The position numbers were made by a program, and so were the translations under genes. From Candidatus Aminicenantota bacterium (lineage in GTDB: Bacteria; Acidobacteriota; Aminicenantia; S016-38): a stretch of 64,000 nucleotides of DNA. The notes below the pieces were generated by a model, which made no database searches, was not told where the DNA came from, and was given only the letters and a program-made list of their open reading frames with translations. The DNA is taken from positions 1 to 64,000 of the forward strand of contig JALSNJ010000039.1 in the NCBI GenBank assembly GCA_026987025.1, given 5' to 3'. This document shows positions 24,451 to 32,380 of this stretch, in pieces (the stretch's first letter is position 1; the number at the start of each line of letters is the position of its first letter).

Positions 24451-25545
24451 TTATCTTTCCCTTTCCCCCCTTATGAACTCCTCCACCATCCTCTTAGCTT
24501 CCCAGTCTGAATATTGCACCGGGGGATGCTTCATGGTGTAGGCAGAAATGGAAAGCAAAGGTCCACCGATGCCCCTGTCCAGGGCGAGCTTGGCTGCCCT
24601 TATGGCATCTATTATTATCCCCCCGCTGTTGGGAGAATCTTCCACCGAAAGCTTAAGATCAATTATTATGGGATGGTGCCCAAATCCCTCCCCTTCCATC
24701 CTTATGTAGCAGATTTTGTTGTCCTTCAACCATGGAATAAAATCCGAAGGCCCCACATAAATGTGATAATCGTCCAGTTTATCCCTCATCAGGGAGCGAA
24801 CGGCCTCAGTCTTTGAAATCCTTTTGGTGGCCAGGCGCTTTCGCTCCAGCATGTTGAGGAAGTCGGTGTTTCCTCCGAAGTTGGTCTGGTAAGTTCTGGT
24901 AATCTTAACCCCCCGGTCCTCAAAGAGCTTCGTAAGCACCCTGTGAACTATGGTGGCCCCCACCTGGCTCTTGACATCGTCTCCGATGGCCGGAATTCCC
25001 CTTTCCTGGAACTTCTTTCCCCACTCATCATCGGAAACTATGAAGGTGGGCATGGCGTTTATAAAGGCCACACCAGCCTCCAAGGCGGCCTGAGCGTAGA
25101 AGCGGGCTGCCTCCTCCGAGCCCACCGGCATGTAATTTACCAGAACCTCTGCTCCGGACCTTCTCAGCTCCTCGGCCACATCCACAGGCTCAGCCTTGGC
25201 CGGTCTGAAGCTTATCTCCTCGGGATAATCCAGCATGTGGGGGGAGATGCCATCAAAAACGGGACCCATCTTCACTGTGACCCCGGTCCTGGGAATCTTA
25301 TCCCAGAACACCATAGTGCAATTGGGTGGGGCGAAAATCGCTTTCTCCAAGGGTTTTCCCACCTTCCTTTCATCAACATCAAAGGCGGCAACTATCTCAA
25401 TGTCCCCCGGTCCATACCCTCCAAAATCAGGGTGCATGAGTCCCACAGTATCCTTTGTCTCTCCATAATAATAAATTCCCTGGACCAAGGAACTGGTGCA
25501 GTTGCCCACTCCGGCTATGGCCACTTTAATTTTTTCTTTAGCCAT
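24451..25545 (-). CDS. Myo-inositol-1-phosphate synthase
   Basis: A 364-residue enzyme that turns glucose-6-phosphate into L-myo-inositol-1-phosphate with NAD. The N-terminal Rossmann motif is AIAGVGNCTSSLVQG. The family core is clear: NYMPVGSEEAARFYAQAALE, VGATIVHRVLTKLF, QTNFGGNTDFLNM, and SPNSGGIIIDAIRAAKLA. The length and the GVGNCTSSLVQG start match the archaeal/actinobacterial type. It lies 14 nt behind pgsA at the end of a seven-gene operon. The product would feed inositol phospholipids or an inositol-based solute. AGGAGG-like sequence precedes the ATG. Confidence 0.93.
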   Translation of the reverse strand: MAKEKIKVAIAGVGNCTSSLVQGIYYYGETKDTVGLMHPDFGGYGPGDIEIVAAFDVDERKVGKPLEKAIFAPPNCTMVFWDKIPRTGVTVKMGPVFDGISPHMLDYPEEISFRPAKAEPVDVAEELRRSGAEVLVNYMPVGSEEAARFYAQAALEAGVAFINAMPTFIVSDDEWGKKFQERGIPAIGDDVKSQVGATIVHRVLTKLFEDRGVKITRTYQTNFGGNTDFLNMLERKRLATKRISKTEAVRSLMRDKLDDYHIYVGPSDFIPWLKDNKICYIRMEGEGFGHHPIIIDLKLSVEDSPNSGGIIIDAIRAAKLALDRGIGGPLLSISAYTMKHPPVQYSDWEAKRMVEEFIRGERER

Positions 25546-25559
25546 TTCATTCCTCCTTA

Positions 25560-26117
25560 TTATGAAGATAATTTAACAAATTTAATTATATATTCTCCTG
25601 CAGAGTAAAGAGAAAGAATTATAGCAAAATAAAGGCAAAATACCCCAGGATGTTTAAGTTCCGGATACCTCAAACTGAGTATGAGCAGAACTATGGAGAG
25701 CACCTCTAAGAACATCTTTTTCTTGCCCAGGGAAGAGGCCGGGATCAGAATCCCCTCCCCGGCAGCTATAGCCCTGAGCCCGGTAATTCCCAGCTCCCTT
25801 CCCACAAGAAGTATCACCGCCCAGGCAGGAACCAACCGCAGGGCCACTAAGGATATGAAGGACGAGGATATAAGCAGCTTGTCCGCTATGGGATCCAGGA
25901 GGATGCCTAAGGGGGTAACCTGGTTCTTCCTCCTGGCTAAATAACCGTCCACAAAATCTGTAAGGGAAGCTAAAAGGAAAAGGGCCAGAGCCCAAAAAAC
26001 CCGGCCGTTGAACTCCACCAGCAATATTCCAACAATAATGGGAACCAAAAAAATTCTGAGAACGGTAAGGAAGTTGGGGAGGTTGAAATTCCTCCTCAGC
26101 CCTGCTATTTGAGCCAT
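25560..26117 (-). CDS. pgsA: CDP-diacylglycerol-glycerol-3-phosphate 3-phosphatidyltransferase
   Basis: A 185-residue membrane enzyme of the CDP-alcohol phosphatidyltransferase family with about five transmembrane helices. The catalytic motif is DFVDGYLARRKNQVTPLG then LLDPIADK, i.e. D-x2-DG-x2-AR-x8-G-x3-D-x3-D. Overall it looks like PgsA, which makes phosphatidylglycerophosphate. Because the inositol-phosphate synthase gene follows directly, a phosphatidylinositol-phosphate synthase role cannot be excluded from sequence alone. It overlaps dapF by 13 nt. Confidence 0.87.
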   Translation of the reverse strand: MAQIAGLRRNFNLPNFLTVLRIFLVPIIVGILLVEFNGRVFWALALFLLASLTDFVDGYLARRKNQVTPLGILLDPIADKLLISSSFISLVALRLVPAWAVILLVGRELGITGLRAIAAGEGILIPASSLGKKKMFLEVLSIVLLILSLRYPELKHPGVFCLYFAIILSLYSAGEYIIKFVKLSS

Positions 26118-26932
26118 TCTCCTCTGAAGACCACATCGGCAGGCCCCATCATCTTGATCTCTCCTTCCTTTATTTCCACCATTACATCTCCTGCCATGGT
26201 CTTAACCCTTACCCTTTCTCCTACAAGGCCTTTCATGTAAGCGGCATAGGCAGAGGCGCAGGCTCCGCTGCCGGAGGAAAAGGTTTCTCCTACACCCCTT
26301 TCCCAGAAAAGAACCTGTATTGTGCCCCGGTCCAGAACTTTAACGAATTCCACATTGGTCCTCTCAGGAAAGAAGGGATGCTCCTCTATTTCCTTGCCCA
26401 GCTCCTTCCACTCCACCGAGGAGGGAAGGTTCTCAAAGAAAAGAACGCTGTGGGGATTGCCCACGGAAAGAACCGTTATGGGGAAGGTTCTGTTTCCAAT
26501 GTAAAGGGGATAATCCACCACCCTTTCCCTGGGGGTGCCGTCGTCAAAGGGTATCTCCTGGGAGGAAAGCCTGGGCTTTCCCATGGAGATCTCAAAGATA
26601 AATCGGTTTCCCTTCCTTTCCATGAGACGGGCCCTTCTCACCCCGGCCAGGGTTTCAAATTCCACTTCCTCCCCTTCGTATCCCATGTAGTAAACATAGG
26701 CTGCCGCGCAACGAAGGCCGTTTCCTGAAATTTCAGCTTCCGACCCGTCGGCGTTGAAGATCCTGAAGGAGAAACGCTCCCCCTCCCGGGCCAGGATTAT
26801 CAGACCGTCGCTTCCAGCTCCGAAATGGCGGTGGCACAGCTCTTTGGCAAGGCTGTGGGGATCCCCCTTTATCTCGGATTTCTCCACTATCAAAAAGTCG
26901 TTCCCAAGAGCCTGCGCCTTGTAAAACTTCAT
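26105..26932 (-). CDS. dapF: Diaminopimelate epimerase
   Basis: A 275-residue enzyme of normal length that interconverts LL- and meso-diaminopimelate for peptidoglycan and lysine. The two catalytic cysteines are present: C75 in SGNGLRCAAAY and the one in SSGSGACASAY near residue 218. The ALGNDF N-terminal motif is intact. The ATG at 26932 forms a TGATG with the upstream degQ stop; a GTG one codon earlier (26935) is also possible. Cotranscribed with murI and the amidase, it is part of a cell-wall operon. Confidence 0.95.
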   Translation of the reverse strand: MKFYKAQALGNDFLIVEKSEIKGDPHSLAKELCHRHFGAGSDGLIILAREGERFSFRIFNADGSEAEISGNGLRCAAAYVYYMGYEGEEVEFETLAGVRRARLMERKGNRFIFEISMGKPRLSSQEIPFDDGTPRERVVDYPLYIGNRTFPITVLSVGNPHSVLFFENLPSSVEWKELGKEIEEHPFFPERTNVEFVKVLDRGTIQVLFWERGVGETFSSGSGACASAYAAYMKGLVGERVRVKTMAGDVMVEIKEGEIKMMGPADVVFRGEWLK

Positions 26933-28344
26933 CACCCTATCCTCAGGGTTATGAAGAAGGTCTGCTCTCCCCGGGCCACCGTAAGAAGAACTATGTCTCC
27001 CTTTCTCAGGCGGCCCACCAAGGTTTTAAATTCCGCCACTGACTTCACGGGCTGTCGGTTTATTTCCAGGATGACATCCCCGGGCTGAATTCCAGCCCTC
27101 TGGGCAGGGCTTCCTGGTTTAACCCTGGAAACCTCTACCCCGTAGGGATAAAACCTCCTCAGGCGGCGGGAAAGGGGGGAAACCTCTATTCCCAGGGGAT
27201 TTCCCTGGGCGAAGTAGGCAGGGGCCTGACTTTCGCTTCCAAGAACCACCGGAATTTTTATTTCCTTCCCGTTCCTTATTACCTTAAGGACTATTCTGTC
27301 CCCCGGGGAATGTCTCATTATGGCTATCTTAAGGTCCAGGGGATTTTTTATTTCCCTACCATCCACACCCACCACCACATCGTAACGGCGAAGGCCTGCC
27401 TTCTCTGCCGGAGAACCCTTTATAACATTGGAAATAATGGCTCCCTTCGCCACTTTAAGCCCCAGGGCCTTGGCCATGTCCTCGTTCACCGCCTGCATCT
27501 GAATTCCCAGGAAGGGCCTGACGACCTTTCCCTTGCTCATGAGGTCCTTTATCACCTTCTTGGCCAGGTTGGAGGGGATGGCAAAGCCAAGCCCCATAAA
27601 GCCCCCGGTCTCCGTCTGGATGGCGGCGTTAACCCCTATGACCTCCCCCCGGAGGTTCACCAGAGGACCTCCGCTATTTCCCCGGTTTATGGCGGCATCG
27701 GTCTGAATGAAGTCCTCGTATTCGGAAAGGGGAAGTTGTCTTCCCTTGGCGGATATTATTCCAGCGGTGACGGTGTAATCTAAACCTAAGGGATTTCCTA
27801 TGGCCAAAACCCACTCCCCTACCTTTATCTTGGAAGAATCCCCCCACTTCAAATAGGGAAGATTTTTAGCGTTTATTTTAAGCAGGGCCAGGTCGGATTT
27901 CTTGTCAGTTCCTATTATTTTGGCCTTTAATTTTCTTCCGTCTATGAGTTTAACCACAACCTTTTTGGCTCCCTCCACCACATGGTTGTTGGTGACTATA
28001 TAACCATCGGGGGAGATCAAAAAGCCCGACCCCAGGCCCTTGAGTATTTCCTTCCTCTTAGGGCTCGGTAGATTTTCCCCGAAGAACCAGCGGAAAAAGG
28101 GATCAGAAAAAAAGTCACTGAAGGGAGATGAGTACTCCACCACGGCCTCGGTCTCCACCCGAACCACCGCAGGTTTCACCTTTTCCGCCACCTTAACGAA
28201 GACCTCGTTAAAGGGAAGGGACTCGTCGGCGAAGGCCACCGGAGGTTTGGGAACCTCCCCGGTGGATTTTGAAGCCTTTATCCCTATGAAAATTCCAAGA
28301 ACCAAAGCCAGGATGAGGGCCAGACTCAATCTAAATCTTCTCAT
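26932..28344 (-). CDS. DegQ/HtrA-type periplasmic serine protease
   Basis: A 470-residue protease-chaperone with an N-terminal signal/anchor (residues 5-22), a trypsin-like domain with catalytic H121 (TNNHVVEGA), D151 (KSDLALLKI) and S224 (GNSGGP), then two PDZ domains (about 270-365 and 385-470). It degrades or refolds damaged envelope proteins. The frame extends to 28371, but the ATG at 28344 has a strong GGGAGGAGG five nt upstream and a normal signal sequence follows. Lies between murI and dapF in the cell-wall operon. Confidence 0.94.
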   Translation of the reverse strand: MRRFRLSLALILALVLGIFIGIKASKSTGEVPKPPVAFADESLPFNEVFVKVAEKVKPAVVRVETEAVVEYSSPFSDFFSDPFFRWFFGENLPSPKRKEILKGLGSGFLISPDGYIVTNNHVVEGAKKVVVKLIDGRKLKAKIIGTDKKSDLALLKINAKNLPYLKWGDSSKIKVGEWVLAIGNPLGLDYTVTAGIISAKGRQLPLSEYEDFIQTDAAINRGNSGGPLVNLRGEVIGVNAAIQTETGGFMGLGFAIPSNLAKKVIKDLMSKGKVVRPFLGIQMQAVNEDMAKALGLKVAKGAIISNVIKGSPAEKAGLRRYDVVVGVDGREIKNPLDLKIAIMRHSPGDRIVLKVIRNGKEIKIPVVLGSESQAPAYFAQGNPLGIEVSPLSRRLRRFYPYGVEVSRVKPGSPAQRAGIQPGDVILEINRQPVKSVAEFKTLVGRLRKGDIVLLTVARGEQTFFITLRIG

Positions 28345-28364
28345 GTCTACCTCCTCCCTAAATT

Positions 28365-29168
28365 TTAACACAAGGAAAATTTTCTCTCCTCTATTTTCAC
28401 TTTACGCCCCAGAAAGAGGGAGGAAACCCTCTCAAATTTCTCCAGAAAATCCGTAACGAAAAAAAGGTCCTCTTCCCGGGAGGGGGTTTCCCTTAAAAGA
28501 TTCCTCTCCCTCAATATTTCCCTCAGTTCCAGCCCCACAGCCTCACCGGATTCTACCAGGACCTTATCATCCCCCACTGCCTCTGAAATAGCCTTCTTTA
28601 TCACAGGATAATGTGTACAACCCAAAATCAGGGTGTCAATTTTGTCCCTCCATCCGCGGAGATATTCCTCCGCTACCATGCGGGTCACCGGATGGTATAT
28701 CCATCCCTCCTCCACCAGGGGGACGAAAAGAGGACAGGCCTTAGCGTAAACCTCAGCTCCGCCCTGTCTCAAAATTTTCTGATACTTTCCGCTTCTTATG
28801 GTGGCTTCAGTCCCAATGACCCCTATTTTCCCGCCCCGGCTTACCTCCAGCGCCCTTCTGGCGCTGGGCTCAATAACCCCCAGGATCACCAGATGGGGAT
28901 ATTTTTTCTTTAAATCCTCTATGGCCACCGAGGAGGAAGTGTTGCATGCCACCACCAAGGCCTTAATGTCAAATTGAAGGAGAAACTCTGCGTTTTCCAA
29001 GGAGAACCTTATTATGGTCCCCGGAGACTTGGTGCCATAAGGAAGGCGGGCCGTGTCGCCAAGGTATACAAATCTCTCCCCGGGAAGTATCTCCTTGAGG
29101 GCCCTGTATACGGTAAGACCTCCTATGCCAGAGTCAAAAATTCCTATGGGGCTTTCATTCTTCTGCAT
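28365..29168 (-). CDS. murI: Glutamate racemase
   Basis: A 267-residue enzyme that supplies D-glutamate for peptidoglycan. Family features are GIFDSGIGGLTV at the N-terminus and the two catalytic cysteines C75 (ACNTSS) and C184 (GCTHYP). I chose the ATG at 29168 because the family starts just before this GIFDSG motif; the longer frame to 29213 is the overlapping end of the GerM-like gene. The gene overlaps that neighbour by 14 nt. Confidence 0.94.
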   Translation of the reverse strand: MQKNESPIGIFDSGIGGLTVYRALKEILPGERFVYLGDTARLPYGTKSPGTIIRFSLENAEFLLQFDIKALVVACNTSSSVAIEDLKKKYPHLVILGVIEPSARRALEVSRGGKIGVIGTEATIRSGKYQKILRQGGAEVYAKACPLFVPLVEEGWIYHPVTRMVAEEYLRGWRDKIDTLILGCTHYPVIKKAISEAVGDDKVLVESGEAVGLELREILRERNLLRETPSREEDLFFVTDFLEKFERVSSLFLGRKVKIEERKFSLC

Positions 29169-29724
29169 AGCTGAGGTCCTGAAAGAAGGGATACTTGAGG
29201 CTAACATGGCCAAAGAGTGTTTTCCGCTCCATTCCCCCCACCACTATTTTCACCTTATCCACAGCTTCCAGATTATATGTGAGGGAATCCACCAAGGAAT
29301 AAACCGTCAGAAGCTCGTACTGGCTTCCGAAGCCCTGCCCGGGAAGGATCACATCCACCACCGCCTCCCCGTTGATTATAAAAACCCGCCTTATATCCCC
29401 TCCGGGAGGAAAGGGGGATAGGGCTCCGGAAGGGGGAACCTTAAGCTGAGAGAGTATTTCCATGGCCTTCTGCTCCGGGCTGCCCTTTTTTTCTATTTCC
29501 CGGAGCTGCCTTTTCAAATAACCCTCCATGGTGGGGAAGAAAAGGATAACCTCTTCCTTCTCCGCCTTTGATTCCACTTCCCTTTCCCCCCCGGAAGCCG
29601 CCCTCCCATCCGCCGATGGTCCCTCTACCTTTGAACCACCTCCTCTTATAAAAAGGTAGACGGTCAGGGAAACCATAAGGGCCAGAACTACAACAGCCGA
29701 GAAAAATATCAGGGATTTCTTCAT
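29155..29724 (-). CDS. GerMN-domain membrane-anchored protein
   Basis: A 189-residue protein with one N-terminal transmembrane segment (residues 4-26), a low-complexity Gly/Ser/Glu linker, and a C-terminal GerMN domain (VILFFPT...LRREIEKK-like helix...VFIINGEAVVDV...SLVDSLTYNLEAVDKVKIVVGG). The domain occurs in spore-germination GerM and in non-spore-formers next to amidase genes, where it probably binds cell wall. Coupled by ATGA to the amidase gene. No spore-specific genes are seen in the window, so a wall role is more likely. Confidence 0.85.
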   Translation of the reverse strand: MKKSLIFFSAVVVLALMVSLTVYLFIRGGGSKVEGPSADGRAASGGEREVESKAEKEEVILFFPTMEGYLKRQLREIEKKGSPEQKAMEILSQLKVPPSGALSPFPPGGDIRRVFIINGEAVVDVILPGQGFGSQYELLTVYSLVDSLTYNLEAVDKVKIVVGGMERKTLFGHVSLKYPFFQDLSYAEE

Positions 29725-30758
29725 CGGCGCAGACTTCCCATGTATTTCTTAAGGCCCCTTAGAATAGCTTCTTCCAGCCTTCTTCGGTATTCCGGGGTGT
29801 TCAGAAGCTTTTCTTCCTCAGGGTTGGAGATAAAATCAACCTCCACTAAAACCGCGGGCATGGTGGCTCCCATGAGAACAGCGAAGGGGGCCTGTTTTAC
29901 CCCTCTGTTTTTAACCCCTATCTCCGCAGCCAGCTCCTGCTGTATGGCCTCCGCCAGTTTGCTGGATTGATAGAGGTACTGGTTCTGGGCCATATCCCAG
30001 AGTATCAGGCCTATGTCAGTATTGGGGGCCCTGGTTATCTCCCCCATGTTTTCCTTGTAGGCTAAAAGCCTGCTTTCTCTATCGGTGGCAGTCGAGCTCA
30101 AAAAATAGGTCTCCGGGCCCTTTACCGTAGGGTCGTCGCTGTAGTTGAAGTGAATGCTTACAAACAGGTCGGCCTTGGCGTTGTTGGCTATGGCGGTCCT
30201 TTCGTCAAGGCCAAGAAAACTATCGTCCCTGCGGGTTAAAATAACCCTTACCCCCAGGCGGGACTCCAGAAGAACCTTCAGTTCTTTGCAGAAGGTAAGG
30301 GCCAGATCCTTTTCCTTGGTCCCTCCCCTTCCCACCGCGCCTTCCTCCTGACCTCCGTGGCCGGGATCCAGCACCACCGTCCTCAGGGCGTATTTCATTA
30401 TCCTGCCCTGAGGTCTGGGTCGGACATCCACCACTATACGGAAGGGGTCCTGAAGTTCAAACACCTTCCAGAGGGAGGATTTTCTGAACCGGATGAGGAC
30501 GAGGGTTCCACCTTCCACCCTCTTCGCTTCCACGGCAGAGAAAATCCTGCTATCCACCGAAGGTGTGGGTTTGATGGAGTGATCTCCATGAAGAATAATC
30601 TGAAGAAAGAACTCTCCGTACTCACCGATGGAATATTGAATTGGGGATGGGGCCTCTATCACGAACCTGGAAAACCCTTTGTGGTCAGCCCAGCGGGTTT
30701 TCAGCTCGGCCGTCCACAGAAGGGGAAAAATCAACAGGAAAAGGGCCAGCTTCCTCAT
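29721..30758 (-). CDS. N-acetylmuramoyl-L-alanine amidase (AMIN + Amidase_3)
   Basis: A 345-residue periplasmic enzyme with a signal peptide (RKLALFLLIFPLLWT), an AMIN-like domain (about 25-115) for envelope targeting, and a zinc amidase_3 domain with VLDPGHGGQEEGA (first His and the Glu), SIHFNY (His) and VEVDFISNPEEE (catalytic Glu). It cleaves the amide bond between N-acetylmuramic acid and the peptide stem, used in cell separation. It is the first gene of the wall/lipid operon. A TAAAAT ends eight nt before the ATG with no Shine-Dalgarno, so a near-leaderless start is possible. Confidence 0.92.
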   Translation of the reverse strand: MRKLALFLLIFPLLWTAELKTRWADHKGFSRFVIEAPSPIQYSIGEYGEFFLQIILHGDHSIKPTPSVDSRIFSAVEAKRVEGGTLVLIRFRKSSLWKVFELQDPFRIVVDVRPRPQGRIMKYALRTVVLDPGHGGQEEGAVGRGGTKEKDLALTFCKELKVLLESRLGVRVILTRRDDSFLGLDERTAIANNAKADLFVSIHFNYSDDPTVKGPETYFLSSTATDRESRLLAYKENMGEITRAPNTDIGLILWDMAQNQYLYQSSKLAEAIQQELAAEIGVKNRGVKQAPFAVLMGATMPAVLVEVDFISNPEEEKLLNTPEYRRRLEEAILRGLKKYMGSLRR

Positions 30759-30766
30759 AAGGGACT

Positions 30767-30772
30767 ATTTTA
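30767..30772 (-). promoter_or_regulatory. Candidate -10 box of the amidase-to-inositol-phosphate synthase operon
   Basis: Minus-strand TAAAAT, eight nt before the amidase ATG, in the gap after the ssrA T-tract. No good -35 lies upstream (that position is inside ssrA), so the call is tentative. Confidence 0.4.
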
Positions 30773-30783
30773 ACATAAAAAAA

Positions 30784-31130
30784 TGGAGGCGGCGGGACTC
30801 GAACCCGCGTCCAGAGGTGGCGATCCCAGGGCCTCTACATGCTTAGCCCCTTCTTTCTCCCTTCGCCCTTCCTCGCCCGAAGGGGCAGGGCTCGGAAGGG
30901 CTATCCCCCTGAATCTCGTTTCGACAGTCGGGGGAAGCCTGTCGGAACCACCCTGCTTCTTGTCGCCTGCTGAGCCCCGCAGGGAAGGGCTTCAGCAGAC
31001 GGCTGCCTCACTTAGGCAGCGAGAGCAAGATCGTTCGCACTTCTTGTGCTACCGCCTGTTTTACGAGGGTGGCGGCACCTCGGCATGCAGCCCTGCAACC
31101 GCTGCACCCCTGTCGAATCCAATCGCCCCC
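30784..31130 (-). ncRNA. ssrA: Transfer-messenger RNA
   Basis: A 347-nt one-piece tmRNA. The 5' end GGGGGCG pairs with the 3' acceptor strand CGCCTCC over seven base pairs (one G-U), followed by discriminator A at 30784. The T-arm reads GCGGG-TTCGAGT-CCCGC, and the 5' part has the typical GATTGGATTCGACAGG. The CCA end is not encoded; a run of seven T follows directly and probably serves as terminator. The tag reading frame lies at 31012-31038. tmRNA with SmpB rescues stalled ribosomes and tags the protein for proteolysis. Confidence 0.96.
31012..31038 (-). other. tmRNA tag-peptide reading frame
   Basis: GCG AAC GAT CTT GCT CTC GCT GCC TAA encodes ANDLALAA; with the alanine carried by tmRNA the tag would be AANDLALAA. 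The end ALAA is the usual protease signal. Eight codons is shorter than the ten of E. coli, the middle (ENY) part being reduced. Confidence 0.9.
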
Positions 31131-31138
31131 TTTTAAAT

Positions 31139-31167
31139 ATTATAATTCAAAAAGGGGAATTTTTCCA
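31139..31167 (-). promoter_or_regulatory. Promoter of ssrA
   Basis: Minus-strand TATAAT (31139-31144) lies eight nt before the mature 5' end, with a weaker TGGAAA -35 (31162-31167) at 17 nt. It fits exactly between the end of the RluB-like gene and ssrA. Confidence 0.7.
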
Positions 31168-31170
31168 TAT

Positions 31171-31875
31171 TCAGGTTATCCCCAGGGCCCTTTTGAGCTC
31201 CTGCACCTCTTTTTCGGTAAGGGTCCTGGCCTGACCGCCTTTGAGGCTGCCGAGTTTAAGGGGACCCAGGCTGATCCTCGTCATGGCCATAACCGAAAGC
31301 TCTCTTCTGAGGAACATGGTCCTGAGCAGGGAGGGAAACCTGTGGGTAAATTGAAGCAGGAGGGAAACCTTATCCCCCCTGCGGCGCTCGCTCAGAATTT
31401 TCTCCACCCTGAGGAAGTGTCCCTGAACCTTCATTCCGGAGAGAAGTTTTTCCCGGTCCTTCGCCTTCCAGGGACCCTTTATTTTTACCCTGTAAAGGGA
31501 AGGAAGGTCGGCCCTGGCCAGGGCCCTGGAAAGCCAGGGCTGGTTGTGAAGGAGTATGAGCCCTGAGGCGAATTTAGGCAAAAGGGCATCAGGGTAGACC
31601 CGGAAGGCCAGTTTCTTGAAAAAGGGATAGATCCCATCCCTGGCTATAAAGGAGCTGTTGTAATCCTTGGGCTTGTATGCCATGTAAATGAGGGGCCTGG
31701 AGGGCAATTTCACTCTGAGATTAGCGAAGTACACCACGGCTCTGGTAGGGTCCACTTCCCTGGAAGGGTTGGTTACCACTTCGCCGTCCACCACCACCGA
31801 ACCTTCCTTTATAATCACCGCAGCCTCCTTCCGGGGAGCCACCCCCGCTGCCTGCAGGAACTCGTCAAGTCTCAT
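31171..31875 (-). CDS. RsuA/RluB-family pseudouridine synthase homologue lacking the catalytic Asp
   Basis: A 234-residue protein with an N-terminal S4 RNA-binding domain (MRLDEFLQAAGVAPRKEA) and a C-terminal RsuA/RluB/RluE-like domain (YMAYKPKDYNSS, YRVKIKGPW, RRELSVMAMTRISLGPLKLG). In the family the catalytic motif is GRLD-x2-T-x-GLLLLTND; here it reads ALLPKFASGLILLHNQ, so the Asp is Pro (P100, codon at 31576-31578) and the Arg is Leu. The protein probably binds rRNA but may not isomerise uridine. Start at the ATG 31875 overlapping scpB by 11 nt; longer frames lack the S4-first layout. It follows scpA-scpB as in many bacteria. Confidence 0.85.
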   Translation of the reverse strand: MRLDEFLQAAGVAPRKEAAVIIKEGSVVVDGEVVTNPSREVDPTRAVVYFANLRVKLPSRPLIYMAYKPKDYNSSFIARDGIYPFFKKLAFRVYPDALLPKFASGLILLHNQPWLSRALARADLPSLYRVKIKGPWKAKDREKLLSGMKVQGHFLRVEKILSERRRGDKVSLLLQFTHRFPSLLRTMFLRRELSVMAMTRISLGPLKLGSLKGGQARTLTEKEVQELKRALGIT

Positions 31876-32380
31876 CGCCGCCCAGTTCCTGAAGGGAATT
31901 AAGGCCAAAAACCTTCAAAAATTCTTCGGTGGTGGCATAAAGGAAGGGCCTTCCCGCCAGCTGTCTCTTCCTCCCCACCGCCCTGACCAGCCCCCTGGCT
32001 ATCAAGGTCTGTAGGGGAACGGAGGAATCCCTTCCCCTTATGGCGTTTATCTCCGGAAGGGTAATGGGCTGGCGATGGGCCACAATGGCCAGGGTCTCCA
32101 GGGCTGCCCTGGATAGCTTCCTCTTTCTGGAAGCCCCCAGCCTCATCAGGTCATCAAAGAGCTCCTCCTTGGTGGCCAGGACAAAACCCCCTGCCACCCT
32201 CTCCAGGCGGAGACCCCGGTCCTCCCCCTCCATTTCCTTTGCCATCCTCTCCAGGGCCTCCTCCACCATGGAGGGAGCAACTCCCAGCCGTTGGGAAACC
32301 TCCTTCACAGAAAGGGGCCTTTCGGAAAGAAAAAGATATGCCTCCAGCAGGGCTTTAAGCCTGAGCAACTTCATTTTCAA
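31865..32380 (-). CDS. scpB: Segregation and condensation protein ScpB
   Basis: A 171-residue protein with two winged-helix domains, of normal ScpB length. Family residues are LEAYLFLSERPLSVKEVSQRL in the first domain and LETLAIVAHRQPITLPEINAIRG in the second. It binds ScpA and the SMC ATPase to form the bacterial condensin. Its start lies inside scpA (26-nt overlap); an in-frame ATG at 32374 is an alternative. Confidence 0.94.
   Translation of the reverse strand: MKMKLLRLKALLEAYLFLSERPLSVKEVSQRLGVAPSMVEEALERMAKEMEGEDRGLRLERVAGGFVLATKEELFDDLMRLGASRKRKLSRAALETLAIVAHRQPITLPEINAIRGRDSSVPLQTLIARGLVRAVGRKRQLAGRPFLYATTEEFLKVFGLNSLQELGGDET

Noticed and set aside
29155-29724. GerM-like gene as evidence for sporulation
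   Set aside because: GerMN domains occur in many non-spore-formers beside amidases, and no other sporulation gene is in the window.
30783-31136. Plus-strand open frame of 117 codons
   Set aside because: It lies entirely over the minus-strand ssrA gene, whose acceptor, T-arm and tag are clear.
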